From the NCBI RefSeq assembly GCF_030817355.1, contig NZ_JAUSZH010000001.1:2970501-3034500 (forward strand): a DNA stretch of 64,000 nucleotides, read 5' to 3'. Positions within the stretch are counted from its first letter, which is position 1, and each line of letters begins with the position of its first letter. A model generated the notes under the pieces. The model ran no database searches. It worked only from the letters and a program-made list of their open reading frames with translations, and had not been told where the DNA came from. Source of the stretch: Streptomyces sp. V1I1 (GTDB lineage: Bacteria > Actinomycetota > Actinomycetes > Streptomycetales > Streptomycetaceae). Shown here in pieces: positions 52,880 through 61,253 of the stretch. Position numbers and translations under genes: made by a program.

Positions 52880-53557
52880 ATGACTGCTGCCGCGCCAGAA
52901 GTGACCGACATAGAGCCACCCCCTGTGAAGCCGAGGCTGCGCGGCTGGCTGCACGCCGGGATGTTTCCCGCCGTTCTGGTCGCGGGACTGGTGCTCACGG
53001 CGCTCGCCGACTCCACCCGGGCCCGGGTGGCCTGCGCGATCTACGTCTTCACCGCATGCCTGCTCTTCGGCGTGAGCGCCCTCTACCACCGCGGCAACTG
53101 GGGCCCGCGCGGCGAAGCCGTGCTGCGCAGGCTCGACCACGCCAATATCTTCCTGATCATCGCGGGCACGTACACCCCGCTGACGATGCTCCTGCTCCCC
53201 GCTTCCTCCGGCCGGGCGCTGCTCTGGGCTGTCTGGGCGGCGGCCGTGGCGGGCATCGCGTTCCGGGTCTTCTGGGTCGGCGCCCCGCGCTGGCTCTACA
53301 CGCCCTGCTACATCGCGATGGGCTGGGCGGCCGTCTTCTTCCTGCCCGACTTCATGCGCGCCGGCGGGATCGCGGTGCTCGTCTGCGTGATCGTCGGCGG
53401 GCTGCTCTACAGCGCGGGCGGCGTGATCTACGGAATGAAGCGGCCGAATCCGTCACCGCGGTGGTTCGGCTTCCACGAGGTCTTCCACTCCCTCACGCTC
53501 GCGGCGTTCATCGTGCATTACGTGGGCATCTCGCTGGTCGCCTACCAGCACTCATGA
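52880..53557 (+). CDS. Hemolysin III / PAQR-family membrane protein
   Basis: The 225-residue protein has seven membrane helices and the HlyIII/PAQR metal motifs: Ser/His in GVSALYHRGNW, Asp in RRLDHANIFLIIAGTYTPL and HxxxH in GFHEVFHSLTLAAF. Bacterial members are zinc-site membrane hydrolase-like proteins, with roles in membrane lipid homeostasis suggested for some. The start ATG lies only nine bases from the palindromic operator, so expression is probably repressed by a TetR-type regulator. Confidence 0.9.
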   Translation: MTAAAPEVTDIEPPPVKPRLRGWLHAGMFPAVLVAGLVLTALADSTRARVACAIYVFTACLLFGVSALYHRGNWGPRGEAVLRRLDHANIFLIIAGTYTPLTMLLLPASSGRALLWAVWAAAVAGIAFRVFWVGAPRWLYTPCYIAMGWAAVFFLPDFMRAGGIAVLVCVIVGGLLYSAGGVIYGMKRPNPSPRWFGFHEVFHSLTLAAFIVHYVGISLVAYQHS

Positions 53558-53565
53558 GCATCTTT

Positions 53566-53597
53566 TGAGAGTGGCAGTCATTTGACATTGACTCTCA
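53566..53597 (+). promoter_or_regulatory. Candidate TetR promoter-operator
   Basis: TGAGAGT-N18-ACTCTCA (53566-53572 and 53591-53597) surrounds a good -35 TTGACA at 53582-53587. The layout suggests autoregulation of the TetR gene. Confidence 0.45.
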
Positions 53598-53634
53598 GGC
53601 TGGCTGCCATGTCCCGCCGCCGCGATGCAGGACA

Positions 53635-54279
53635 ATGACGGACATGGCCGCCACCACACATAGCCCCACGCGCGATTCCCTCGCGAAAGCGCAGCCACAG
53701 CTCGGCCTGCGCGAGCGCAAGAAGCTCAAGACTCGGATCGCGATCCGCCGGGCGACCTACCGGCTCATCTCGGAGCAGGGGTACGAGGCGACCACCATCG
53801 AGCAGATCGCGGAGGCCGCGGAGGTCTCCCCCTCCACGGTCTTCCGCTACTTCCCGACCAAGGAAGACATCGTCCTCACCGACGAGTACGACCCGGTCAT
53901 GGAAGCGGAACTGCGGGCACGTCCGGCCGACGAGGACCCGCTGGACTCGATCCGGCATGTGATCACGCACCGCCTGTCGACCTTCGTCCAGGACGAGCGC
54001 GAGGAGGTCATTCAGCGCACCAAGCTGCTGGTGGAGGTTCCGGCGGTCCGGGCCAGGATGACCGAGGCCATGGACACCACGTCCGAGCTGCTGGTCCACG
54101 CACTCGCCGACCGCACCGGCCGGGACCACGAGGACCTGGACGTACGGGTCTTCACGGCGGCGGTGCTCGGGGCGCTGCGCGAGGTGATGCTGTACTGGGC
54201 GGCGCGGGACCACCAGGACGATCTGGCCGACCTGGTGGACCGCGCGCTGACGACGATGCGGGGCGGGCTGAAGCTCTGA
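53635..54279 (+). CDS. TetR-family transcriptional regulator
   Basis: The 214-residue protein has an N-terminal TetR helix-turn-helix (RERKKLKTRIAIRRATYRLISEQGYEATTIEQIAEAAEVSPSTVFRYFPTKEDIV) and a C-terminal ligand-binding domain. The ATG at 53635 follows GCAGGAC. It is 77 bases downstream of the PAQR gene on the same strand and may control that gene, its own promoter, or both. A GGGGCTCCGCCCC hairpin follows its stop. Confidence 0.9.
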   Translation: MTDMAATTHSPTRDSLAKAQPQLGLRERKKLKTRIAIRRATYRLISEQGYEATTIEQIAEAAEVSPSTVFRYFPTKEDIVLTDEYDPVMEAELRARPADEDPLDSIRHVITHRLSTFVQDEREEVIQRTKLLVEVPAVRARMTEAMDTTSELLVHALADRTGRDHEDLDVRVFTAAVLGALREVMLYWAARDHQDDLADLVDRALTTMRGGLKL

Positions 54280-54280
54280 C

Positions 54281-54345
54281 CCGGGGCTCCGCCCCGGACC
54301 CAGCGGACACGCCCCGAAGGGCGTGCCCGAACCGCCCGGGGCTAC
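54281..54345. repeat. Palindromic repeat/terminator after the TetR gene
   Basis: CCGGGGCTCCGCCCCGG and a second hairpin (GCCCCGAAGGGC) lie between the TetR gene and the convergent oxidase gene, and may end both transcripts. Confidence 0.6.
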
Positions 54346-56918
54346 CTCGCCCCGTCCCCCTTCCCGCACGCCAACCCGTCCCTGTTCGGGTCGAGCCGCA
54401 AGGGGTCGTCCCTCCCGTTCACCTTCAGCCGTCCGTACTCATGCGCCGCCAGCCACCCGCACCGCGCCGCCGTCGTCGCCTTCACCTCCCGTGGGAACAC
54501 CGTGGGGACACAGACCCCGGCCGCGCCGTAGTGCCGGTCGCAGCCCGCGATCTGCGGGCTCACCGGCGCCGAACTCCGCTTCTTCTGTGCCTTCTTCGGC
54601 GCCTTCGCCGGAGCGTCCGCGAAGTCGTGGACATGCGCGGACGGGGCATCGGCCGCCATCGCCGCCGGTCCCCCGAGATGCACCCACTCGGCCACCGACG
54701 GGATCCCGTTCGCGTCGACCGCGAAGAGCATGTACCAGCCGGGCGGCGCCATATTGGGGTTGCTGGTGACATTGAGGTCGATGTTGTTGCCGTCCACCGT
54801 CATCGGCAGATCCAGGAACCGCTGGTTGGGGTCGGAGGAGTGCGTGACCGCGGCCGGGCGGATCAACTCCGCCTTGGCGATGGGCCGGTCGACCGTGATC
54901 CGCTGGGTGTCCCCGTACGTCCACTGCCCGTCGATCACCGAAGTGATCTTCGGCCGGGCGCCCTTGAGCAGATACGGCGGCGTGTAGACGGACACATTGT
55001 GGTTGTACGTGCCGTTGCCCGGGTTGTCGCCCACCGCCATCACCCGCCCGTCCGGCAGCAGAAAGGCCGAGGAGTGGTACGTCCGCGGGATCGGGTCCGT
55101 CGCGAGACCCTCCTCGTAGGTATTGGTCGCCGGGTCGAAGAACGACGCCTCGTACACCGGGTCGGCCCGGTCGTGCAGCCCGCCGCCCGTCTCGAAGACC
55201 TTCCCGTCGGGCAGCAGCACGGCCGAGACGAACATCTTGCCCTCGGCGCCGGTCTGCGGCCGCTTACCCTGCCCCTGGTCGACCTGGCCCTGCGGCAGCA
55301 ACGGACCGTGTGTATAGGCCGGGTTCGGGTCCTTGAGGTCGATGATGTCGGTGAAGCGGTTGGCGGCCGGGTTGGTCTCGTTGTTGCCGCCGCCGATCGT
55401 CAGCACCCGCTGGTCCTGGGCGGGCGGCAGCAGCACGCTCGCCGACTCGTCCCGCTGGTCCTTGTTCTGCAGACCGGGCACATCGGTGATGGTGTTGGCG
55501 GTGTAGTCGTAGATGGAGGCGCCGGAGCCCTGTGTGCCGTTGCCGAAGACATGGCTGCCGGAGTAGAAGAGCCGTCCGTCCTGCATAAGGATCATCGACG
55601 GGTACAGACCCCAGTACGACCAGGTCTGGTTGACCTCGTACCACGGCAGCCACTTGTTCTGGGCCGCCGAGAACTTCTCGGCCGTCACATTGCCCGTCGA
55701 GTCCTCCTTCAGACCGCCGAAGGAGATGACGTCGCCGTTGCCGAGGATCGTCGCCGACGGATACCAGTGGCCGCCGTTCATGTCGTTCGTCTTCGTATAC
55801 GTCTCGGTCGCCGGGTCGAAGATGTACGAGTCCTTCAGCCCCTGATAGCCGATCGTGCCGTCGGCCGACGGATAGCCCTTGTTGCCGCTCATCACCAGGA
55901 CCTTGCCGTCCTGGAGCTGCACATGGCCGGCGCAGAACATGTCCACGGGAGTGGGAATGGTCCGGAAGGCGCCGGTGGCCGGGTCATAGACGGCGGAGGT
56001 GAAGGTGCCCGCCTGGAACAGCGCTTCATCGTTGCCGGAGCCCGCGATGACGAGCACCTTCCCGTTGTGCAGAACCACGGAATGCATGGAACGCACCGGG
56101 TTCTGGACCGGCAGGACGTCCCAACGGCCCTTGGCGCACTCCTCCGTCGTGCCCGTGCACACGGGGTCGGGGGCAGGTACGGTCACTTCCTCCATGACGT
56201 AGTCGTCGGTGGTGACCGAGCCCGTGCCGTAGACGGACACGCCCCAGGTGATCTGGTCGGTGCCGGGCGGGACGGCGGGGGTGCGGACCTCGACCCGCTC
56301 GTAACCGGCGCTCATCGGAAGGGTCTTGAGGTCCGTCCAGTACTGCCAGCCGCCCGTCACGTCGTGCCGGAAAAGCGTGACGGCGGTGTCGGGGGTGGTG
56401 CTCTTGTACCAGAGGGAGAGGTCGTACTGGCTGTCCGGCTTCACCTTGGGCGCGCAGACCGCGTCCTCGGTGATCAGGGCCTTGCGGTCGCCGTCGACCC
56501 GGCGGCTCAGCGAGACCTTCATGGCCTTGGTGCCCGAGTGGGCGTCGGCGACGGTCTCGAAGGCGAAGTCGTTGTCGCCCCAGCCGGACTTCTCCCAGCA
56601 GGCGGGCATGTCGGCAACGCCGGCGGTCTCGAAGCCCGGATTGGTGATCAGGTTGGGCGGGCCGGCGGAAGCCTGCTGCGGGGCGGATATCAGCAGCCCC
56701 CCGGTGAGCGCGGCTACGGCGAGCAGCGCGACGCGACGTCTCGCGCCTTGCCGCGCGACACGGCGTCTCCCGCCTTGCGGCGCAGTGCGGCGTCTCCCGC
56801 TTCGCAGCGCGGCGCCCGCCGCTCGCATGCGGCGCGGCGCGCGGATGCGCGGCAGGCGCGGCTTGGACGCGCGGGTCTCTGGCCCCGAGGGCCCGGGTGT
56901 GGGTGGCTCGGCTGGCAT
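54342..56918 (-). CDS. Galactose-oxidase-like copper-radical oxidase (GlxA-type)
   Basis: The 858-residue protein has an Arg-rich N-terminus with a membrane/signal segment (VALLAVAALTGGLLISAP), a carbohydrate-binding module (NPGFETAGVADMPACWEK), a seven-bladed kelch propeller and a DUF1929 domain. Copper-radical residues are present: Cys in DMFCAGHVQ, Tyr-Pro in GGHWYPSAT, Tyr-His in RTYHSSAFLLPDG and His region MAPPGWYMLF. The C-terminus adds an excalibur-type calcium loop (LDPNRDGLACG). S. lividans GlxA, which modifies the hyphal-tip glycan made by CslA, is a known relative but is shorter. The gene overlaps the preceding glycosyltransferase stop (TAATG), so it probably oxidises the glycan made by this operon. 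Confidence 0.87.
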   Translation of the reverse strand: MPAEPPTPGPSGPETRASKPRLPRIRAPRRMRAAGAALRSGRRRTAPQGGRRRVARQGARRRVALLAVAALTGGLLISAPQQASAGPPNLITNPGFETAGVADMPACWEKSGWGDNDFAFETVADAHSGTKAMKVSLSRRVDGDRKALITEDAVCAPKVKPDSQYDLSLWYKSTTPDTAVTLFRHDVTGGWQYWTDLKTLPMSAGYERVEVRTPAVPPGTDQITWGVSVYGTGSVTTDDYVMEEVTVPAPDPVCTGTTEECAKGRWDVLPVQNPVRSMHSVVLHNGKVLVIAGSGNDEALFQAGTFTSAVYDPATGAFRTIPTPVDMFCAGHVQLQDGKVLVMSGNKGYPSADGTIGYQGLKDSYIFDPATETYTKTNDMNGGHWYPSATILGNGDVISFGGLKEDSTGNVTAEKFSAAQNKWLPWYEVNQTWSYWGLYPSMILMQDGRLFYSGSHVFGNGTQGSGASIYDYTANTITDVPGLQNKDQRDESASVLLPPAQDQRVLTIGGGNNETNPAANRFTDIIDLKDPNPAYTHGPLLPQGQVDQGQGKRPQTGAEGKMFVSAVLLPDGKVFETGGGLHDRADPVYEASFFDPATNTYEEGLATDPIPRTYHSSAFLLPDGRVMAVGDNPGNGTYNHNVSVYTPPYLLKGARPKITSVIDGQWTYGDTQRITVDRPIAKAELIRPAAVTHSSDPNQRFLDLPMTVDGNNIDLNVTSNPNMAPPGWYMLFAVDANGIPSVAEWVHLGGPAAMAADAPSAHVHDFADAPAKAPKKAQKKRSSAPVSPQIAGCDRHYGAAGVCVPTVFPREVKATTAARCGWLAAHEYGRLKVNGRDDPLRLDPNRDGLACGKGDGAR

Positions 56919-58153
56919 TACACGGTCCTTTCCTTGCGGCTCCCTCGACTGCTGCGGCTGTTGCTGCCGCCTCCCTCGTCCCGGTGGCGCCCACCGCTGC
57001 GCGGCAGATAGACAAGCGCCTCCGTCGCCGCGAACCGCAGGACGAACGTGGTCAGCAGCGCCAGCGCGGTGGCGGGCAGCACCGCCATCTCCATCCGGCC
57101 CACGAACAGCGCGATCAGCGGGATACGCAGCAGCAGATCGGCGTTGGCGAGCAGCGCGAACCGGCCCACCCGGTCCGCCCAGTGCCGGTACCTACGGCGG
57201 TCCCGGAACAGCAGCACCTCGATGAGGAGGAAGTTCCAGATCACGCCGAACTGGTTGGCGACGATCTCGGCCGGCAGATAGTGCATTCCGGCTGCGGTCA
57301 GGACATGCAGCCCGAGCAGGTTCGGCAGAAAGCCGGTGAGGCCGATCAGTCCGAAGGCCACCATCCGGGCCGCCGGTGATGCCGTACGCAGCGCGACGAG
57401 ATGCCCGAGGAAGCGCATCCCTTCCTTCGCCGTCGACTTGGACTCGCCGGCGAACCTCTCCTGGAAGACGAACGGCACCTCGGCGACCGTCTCAGGGCGG
57501 CAGCGCACCGCCAGCTCCAGCAGGATCTTGTAACCGAGCGGCTTCAGCGCCTCGGCCGTCACCGCGCTGCGCCGGATCGCGAAGAAGCCGCTCATCGGGT
57601 CGCTGATGCCGCGCAGCCTGCGCGGGAAGAGTGCCTTCGTCAGCCAGGTCGCCCCGCGCGAGACGGCGATACGGTAGCCGCCGGCGAGGCCCGCACGGCT
57701 GCCGCCGCGGATGTAGCGGCTGGCGACGACGAGATCGGCGCCCGACCGCTCCCCCGCCGCGACGAGTTCCGGCACGAGCTCGGGCGGGTGCTGGAGGTCG
57801 GCGTCCATGACGACGATCCAGTCGGAGCCCGCGCCCTTCAGACCTTCGACGACCGCGCCGCCGAGCCCGCCGGTCGGGACGTCGCGGTGCAGTACGGCGA
57901 CCGGGAACGGGCAGTCCTGCGCGGCGCCGCGGATCACGTCCGGGGTGTCGTCCGTCGAGTCGTCGACGAAGACGACCTCGCAGGGCAGCCGGGACGGCAC
58001 GGACTCGGTGAGCTGGTGGAGCAACTCCCTTATGTTCTCGGACTCGTTGAAGGTCGGGATGATGACGGTGACGGCCCCGGGCTCGGCGAGCTGGGCGGCA
58101 CTGAGTTCCGGATCGCCGAGTTCCTCGGCTCCAGTACGGGGGGTGGTGGTCAT
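56918..58153 (-). CDS. Dpm1-like GT2 glycosyltransferase with GtrA domain
   Basis: The 411-residue protein has a GT2 polyprenol-phosphate sugar transferase domain (VTVIIPTFNESENI; FVDDSTDDTPDVI; VVMDADLQHPPELV) and a C-terminal four-helix GtrA-like membrane domain. Such proteins make polyprenyl-phosphate sugars on the cytoplasmic face, the donors used by GT-C enzymes like the one encoded just upstream. It overlaps that gene by four bases. Confidence 0.9.
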   Translation of the reverse strand: MTTTPRTGAEELGDPELSAAQLAEPGAVTVIIPTFNESENIRELLHQLTESVPSRLPCEVVFVDDSTDDTPDVIRGAAQDCPFPVAVLHRDVPTGGLGGAVVEGLKGAGSDWIVVMDADLQHPPELVPELVAAGERSGADLVVASRYIRGGSRAGLAGGYRIAVSRGATWLTKALFPRRLRGISDPMSGFFAIRRSAVTAEALKPLGYKILLELAVRCRPETVAEVPFVFQERFAGESKSTAKEGMRFLGHLVALRTASPAARMVAFGLIGLTGFLPNLLGLHVLTAAGMHYLPAEIVANQFGVIWNFLLIEVLLFRDRRRYRHWADRVGRFALLANADLLLRIPLIALFVGRMEMAVLPATALALLTTFVLRFAATEALVYLPRSGGRHRDEGGGSNSRSSRGSRKERTV

Positions 58154-59814
58154 CGCTCGCCTCCGGTGATCCGGCGAATCTCGATCCGGTCCTCGCCGTC
58201 GCCGAAGACGGCGACGGGCTTCGAATGTTCAAGTGCCGCCTTGACGTTGGGCAGGTCGACGGCGTCGCGGCGGACGGTCGGCGACGAGACGACATAGTCG
58301 AGATCCCGCCAGCCGCGCGGGATCGTCTTCGTCACCGCGGGGTCGAGGTCGGCCTTGTAGAACCAGATCGCTCCGGTGCCCGGCTCGAACCCGTCGTGCA
58401 CGAGGTCCAGCCAGAGCGCGTCGTCGACCAGGACCCGGGTGGACGCGGGGTCGGCGACCTCGTTCTGCATCCAGGAAGCGGCCGCGCGGTAGGGGGCGTT
58501 GGCGTCGACGGTGAGGGCGTCGCGGTTTCCGGCGTACCAGCTCGGCACGACGTATGCGGCGGCGGCAAGGGCGAGGGCGGCGGCGACCGTCCGCCGGAGG
58601 GGCTTGAAGTCAGCCCGTCCGGCAATTGAGGACTGGGGGTCTGGGGGCGAAGCCCCCAGCCTTCGCCGCAGCACCGCGTGCGCCACGCTCGCCGCGCCGC
58701 CCGCCAGCACCAGTGCCAGGAACGGCAGCGCCTGGATGACGTACATCGCGGGCAGATAGCCGGAGGGCCTCATCGCGACGAGCGCGAGGATCGCCACCAC
58801 CAGCGCCGGTCCGGCGAGCGCGCGTGCGGTGACCGACCAGCGCAGGGTCACCAGCAGCAGGGCCGCGCCGGCGAGTCCGCCGAGCGGCAGCACCCGGTCG
58901 TAGTAGAGCCAGGACCGGAAGACGCCGTGCGAGCCCGAGCCCGAATCGAAGATGGAGCCCGAGCCCTCGCGGCCCATCTGGTACGTGATCCCGTCGATCA
59001 GCGACACATGGCCGGGCCCGGGGAACAGCTCATTGTTGAGCAGCGCGAAGAGCGGATACGCGAGCCCGATCAGCGCACATGCGGTGATCGCGCCGGTCAC
59101 CGCGAACTTACGGGTGTCCCGGTGGCTGTGCCGCCACATCGTCACCAGCAGCGCGGGCAGCACCACCAGCATCGTCTCTTTGGTGAGCACCGAGGTCGCG
59201 GCGGCGAGCCCGGCGGCGAAGTGATGCCACAGATGGCGGCTGGGGGACGCGGCCAGGCAGAACGCCAGCAGCATCCACATCACCGCGATGTTGTCCAGGA
59301 AGATCTCGCGCTGGAGGACCACGGAGAGCGGGGAGAGCCCGAAGAGCAGCATCGCAAGACCGGCGGCCCAGCGCGGCAGGAACAGCCGGCGCGCCAGTAT
59401 GTACAGCAGCACCGCGCACGCCGCGCTGACCAGCAGCATCGCGAACCGCATCGTCGCCACGGTCATCGTCTCGGGCGCGATCAGCGACGGAATCCAGGTG
59501 AGCGCGGCTATCTGGATCCAGCCGAGCGGCGGATGGTCGTACCAGTACGTGTAGTGCGCGAGCCCGTCGCCCTGCTGTACCGCCCAGGCCTGGGCGAGAT
59601 AGGTGCCTTCGTCGTCGCTGAGGGTCGGGAAGTGCGTGATGTTCCAGCCCTGGACGAGCAGGATCACGGCCAGCAGCCCGAAGCACAGCAGGAGATCGGG
59701 CCGCGAGCTGCGGAAGCGTATGACGGGCCGGATGTGGACGGGCACCGTCGGCCGGGGCTTCGAGGCAGCGGGCAGAGTGGCGGTGTCAGGAGCCGGAGGC
59801 AGAGTTGTGGTCAC
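58150..59814 (-). CDS. GT-C (PMT/ArnT-type) membrane glycosyltransferase
   Basis: The 554-residue protein starts at a GTG overlapping the upstream gene by four bases. It has about eleven membrane helices and the GT-C motif SDDEGTY at 66-72 in the first extracytoplasmic loop, followed by YDHPPLGW. It would transfer sugars from polyprenyl phosphate on the outer membrane face. A palindromic repeat is inserted in frame near 58597-58662, adding RRLGASPPDPQSSIAGRADF in a loop. The protein remains open, so the insertion may be tolerated. Confidence 0.85.
   Translation of the reverse strand: MTTTLPPAPDTATLPAASKPRPTVPVHIRPVIRFRSSRPDLLLCFGLLAVILLVQGWNITHFPTLSDDEGTYLAQAWAVQQGDGLAHYTYWYDHPPLGWIQIAALTWIPSLIAPETMTVATMRFAMLLVSAACAVLLYILARRLFLPRWAAGLAMLLFGLSPLSVVLQREIFLDNIAVMWMLLAFCLAASPSRHLWHHFAAGLAAATSVLTKETMLVVLPALLVTMWRHSHRDTRKFAVTGAITACALIGLAYPLFALLNNELFPGPGHVSLIDGITYQMGREGSGSIFDSGSGSHGVFRSWLYYDRVLPLGGLAGAALLLVTLRWSVTARALAGPALVVAILALVAMRPSGYLPAMYVIQALPFLALVLAGGAASVAHAVLRRRLGASPPDPQSSIAGRADFKPLRRTVAAALALAAAAYVVPSWYAGNRDALTVDANAPYRAAASWMQNEVADPASTRVLVDDALWLDLVHDGFEPGTGAIWFYKADLDPAVTKTIPRGWRDLDYVVSSPTVRRDAVDLPNVKAALEHSKPVAVFGDGEDRIEIRRITGGER
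58597..58662. repeat. Palindromic repeat inserted in frame in GT-C gene
   Basis: On the minus strand it contains GGGGGCTTCGCCCCC and CCTCAATTGCCGGACGGGCT, the same family as at 22661-22775 and 25020-25130. Confidence 0.7.
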
Positions 59815-61073
59815 CGGTGGGCGTCCTCTCGGGTCTCGGTGAGATGCGCGCCGACATGACTGGTCAGCTCCCACTCGTTGCGTCCCCGCTGCTCCCGCCA
59901 GACGGCGCGTATCGCGGCGCCGGCCAGGAGGACCTGGTAGAAGGGGCCGCCGACGATGAGCTTCAGGTAGTGGACGGTCCGGACGCGAAGGCCGTACTGC
60001 TTGCCGAAGTCGTGCAGCCCGACGATCTCGAAGACGACGGTGACCATGGCCGTGATCAGCGGCAGGAAGGTCACGATGGCGATCCCGACGGGGACGTCGA
60101 GGAAGAGCGCGATGGCCACGTTGAGCGGGATGATCACGCCGGAGAAGGCCTGCAGGAATGGCGTCATCAGGGTGTAGCGGGCGAGCCACCGCTGTCCGAA
60201 GCCCGGGAGCTGTTTCCAGTCCTTCTTCCGGTAGACCTGCAGAAAGCCCTGGTTCCAGCGGGTGCGCTGCTTGAGCAGGCTCATCAGCGTGCCGGGGGTC
60301 TCCTCACGGGTGACCATGTCGCTGTCGTACGCGACGACGACCTTCTTGCCGACGGACGAGAGCCGGACGCCCAGGTCGCAGTCCTCGGCAAGGCAGTTGG
60401 GGTCCCAGCCGTCCGCTTCGCGCAGCACAGCCGTTCGGACGAAGACGGTGTTGCCGCCGAGCGGGATGAAGCCCTTCTGTGCGTGCAGATGCAGGCGGCT
60501 GCGGAACCAGAAGAAGTACTCCAGGCAGTTGCGCAGGCTGTACCAGCTGGAGTGGAAGTTGATCAGCTGTACGCCGCCCTGGACGACGTCCGCGCCGGTG
60601 GAGGTGAAGGCGTGGTCGACATGGGCGAGCAGCTCGGGGTGGACCTGGTCCTCGGCGTCGAAGACGCCCACGATGTCGCCGCGGCAGTGCGGCAGCGCGG
60701 TGTTGAGGGCCTTGGGCTTGTTCTTCACCTCATGCGTGTCGGTGATGACCCGCACCCGCACCGGATCGCGCGCGGCCGAACGCTCGGCGACCGCCGCCGT
60801 CTCCGGGTCGTCGTGGCCGACGATCACGATGATCTCGAAGTTGGAGTGGCTGGACTCCAGCAGCCGCTCGATGGTGTGCTCCAGCACGGCCTGCTCGTGG
60901 CGGGCCGGCAGAAGCAGGGAGAAAGAAAGCCCGACGCCGCCGTCGGGCCGGTCGAACCGGGTCGCCGCGAGTATCTCGGGCGTACGCCAGGCATGCATCT
61001 GCCACCACAGCGTGAACGCCGCCATCCAGAACAGCGCCACGGAAATGGCAACAACGAACACCGATATGAGCAC
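59811..61073 (-). CDS. Processive GT2 glycosyltransferase (cellulose-synthase-like)
   Basis: The 420-residue protein (start at GTG 61073, following GGGGGGACC) has two N-terminal membrane helices, a GT2 core with VFDAEDQVHP and WDPNCLAEDCDLGVRL, the QxxRW motif KQRTRWNQGFL, and C-terminal membrane helices. The QxxRW motif marks processive synthases that make beta-linked polysaccharides. It is the first gene of the four-gene operon and may make a surface glycan, as CslA does in other Streptomyces. The 180 bases upstream (61074-61253) show no clear operator. Confidence 0.85.
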   Translation of the reverse strand: MLISVFVVAISVALFWMAAFTLWWQMHAWRTPEILAATRFDRPDGGVGLSFSLLLPARHEQAVLEHTIERLLESSHSNFEIIVIVGHDDPETAAVAERSAARDPVRVRVITDTHEVKNKPKALNTALPHCRGDIVGVFDAEDQVHPELLAHVDHAFTSTGADVVQGGVQLINFHSSWYSLRNCLEYFFWFRSRLHLHAQKGFIPLGGNTVFVRTAVLREADGWDPNCLAEDCDLGVRLSSVGKKVVVAYDSDMVTREETPGTLMSLLKQRTRWNQGFLQVYRKKDWKQLPGFGQRWLARYTLMTPFLQAFSGVIIPLNVAIALFLDVPVGIAIVTFLPLITAMVTVVFEIVGLHDFGKQYGLRVRTVHYLKLIVGGPFYQVLLAGAAIRAVWREQRGRNEWELTSHVGAHLTETREDAHR

Positions 61074-61253
61074 CGAAAGGTCCCCCCTTGGACCTGCGCC
61101 CCGGCAGCAGGACCCCCCTGGCCGGCGACACACCTGTGTCAGCCTCGGTGCGGCACTCCCCAGTGCAGACCCTCGGCTACTCCTCGTGCCCAGGACCCTA
61201 TAGGCGGAAGGTTAAAGTCCGGTGCTCGCCTGATAAAAACTGAAGTTGCGCAG

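Noticed and set aside
59815..60189. Extension of the GT-C protein by 125 residues
   Set aside because: It overlaps the upstream GT2 gene in another frame; the GTG at 59814 gives a standard four-base overlap.
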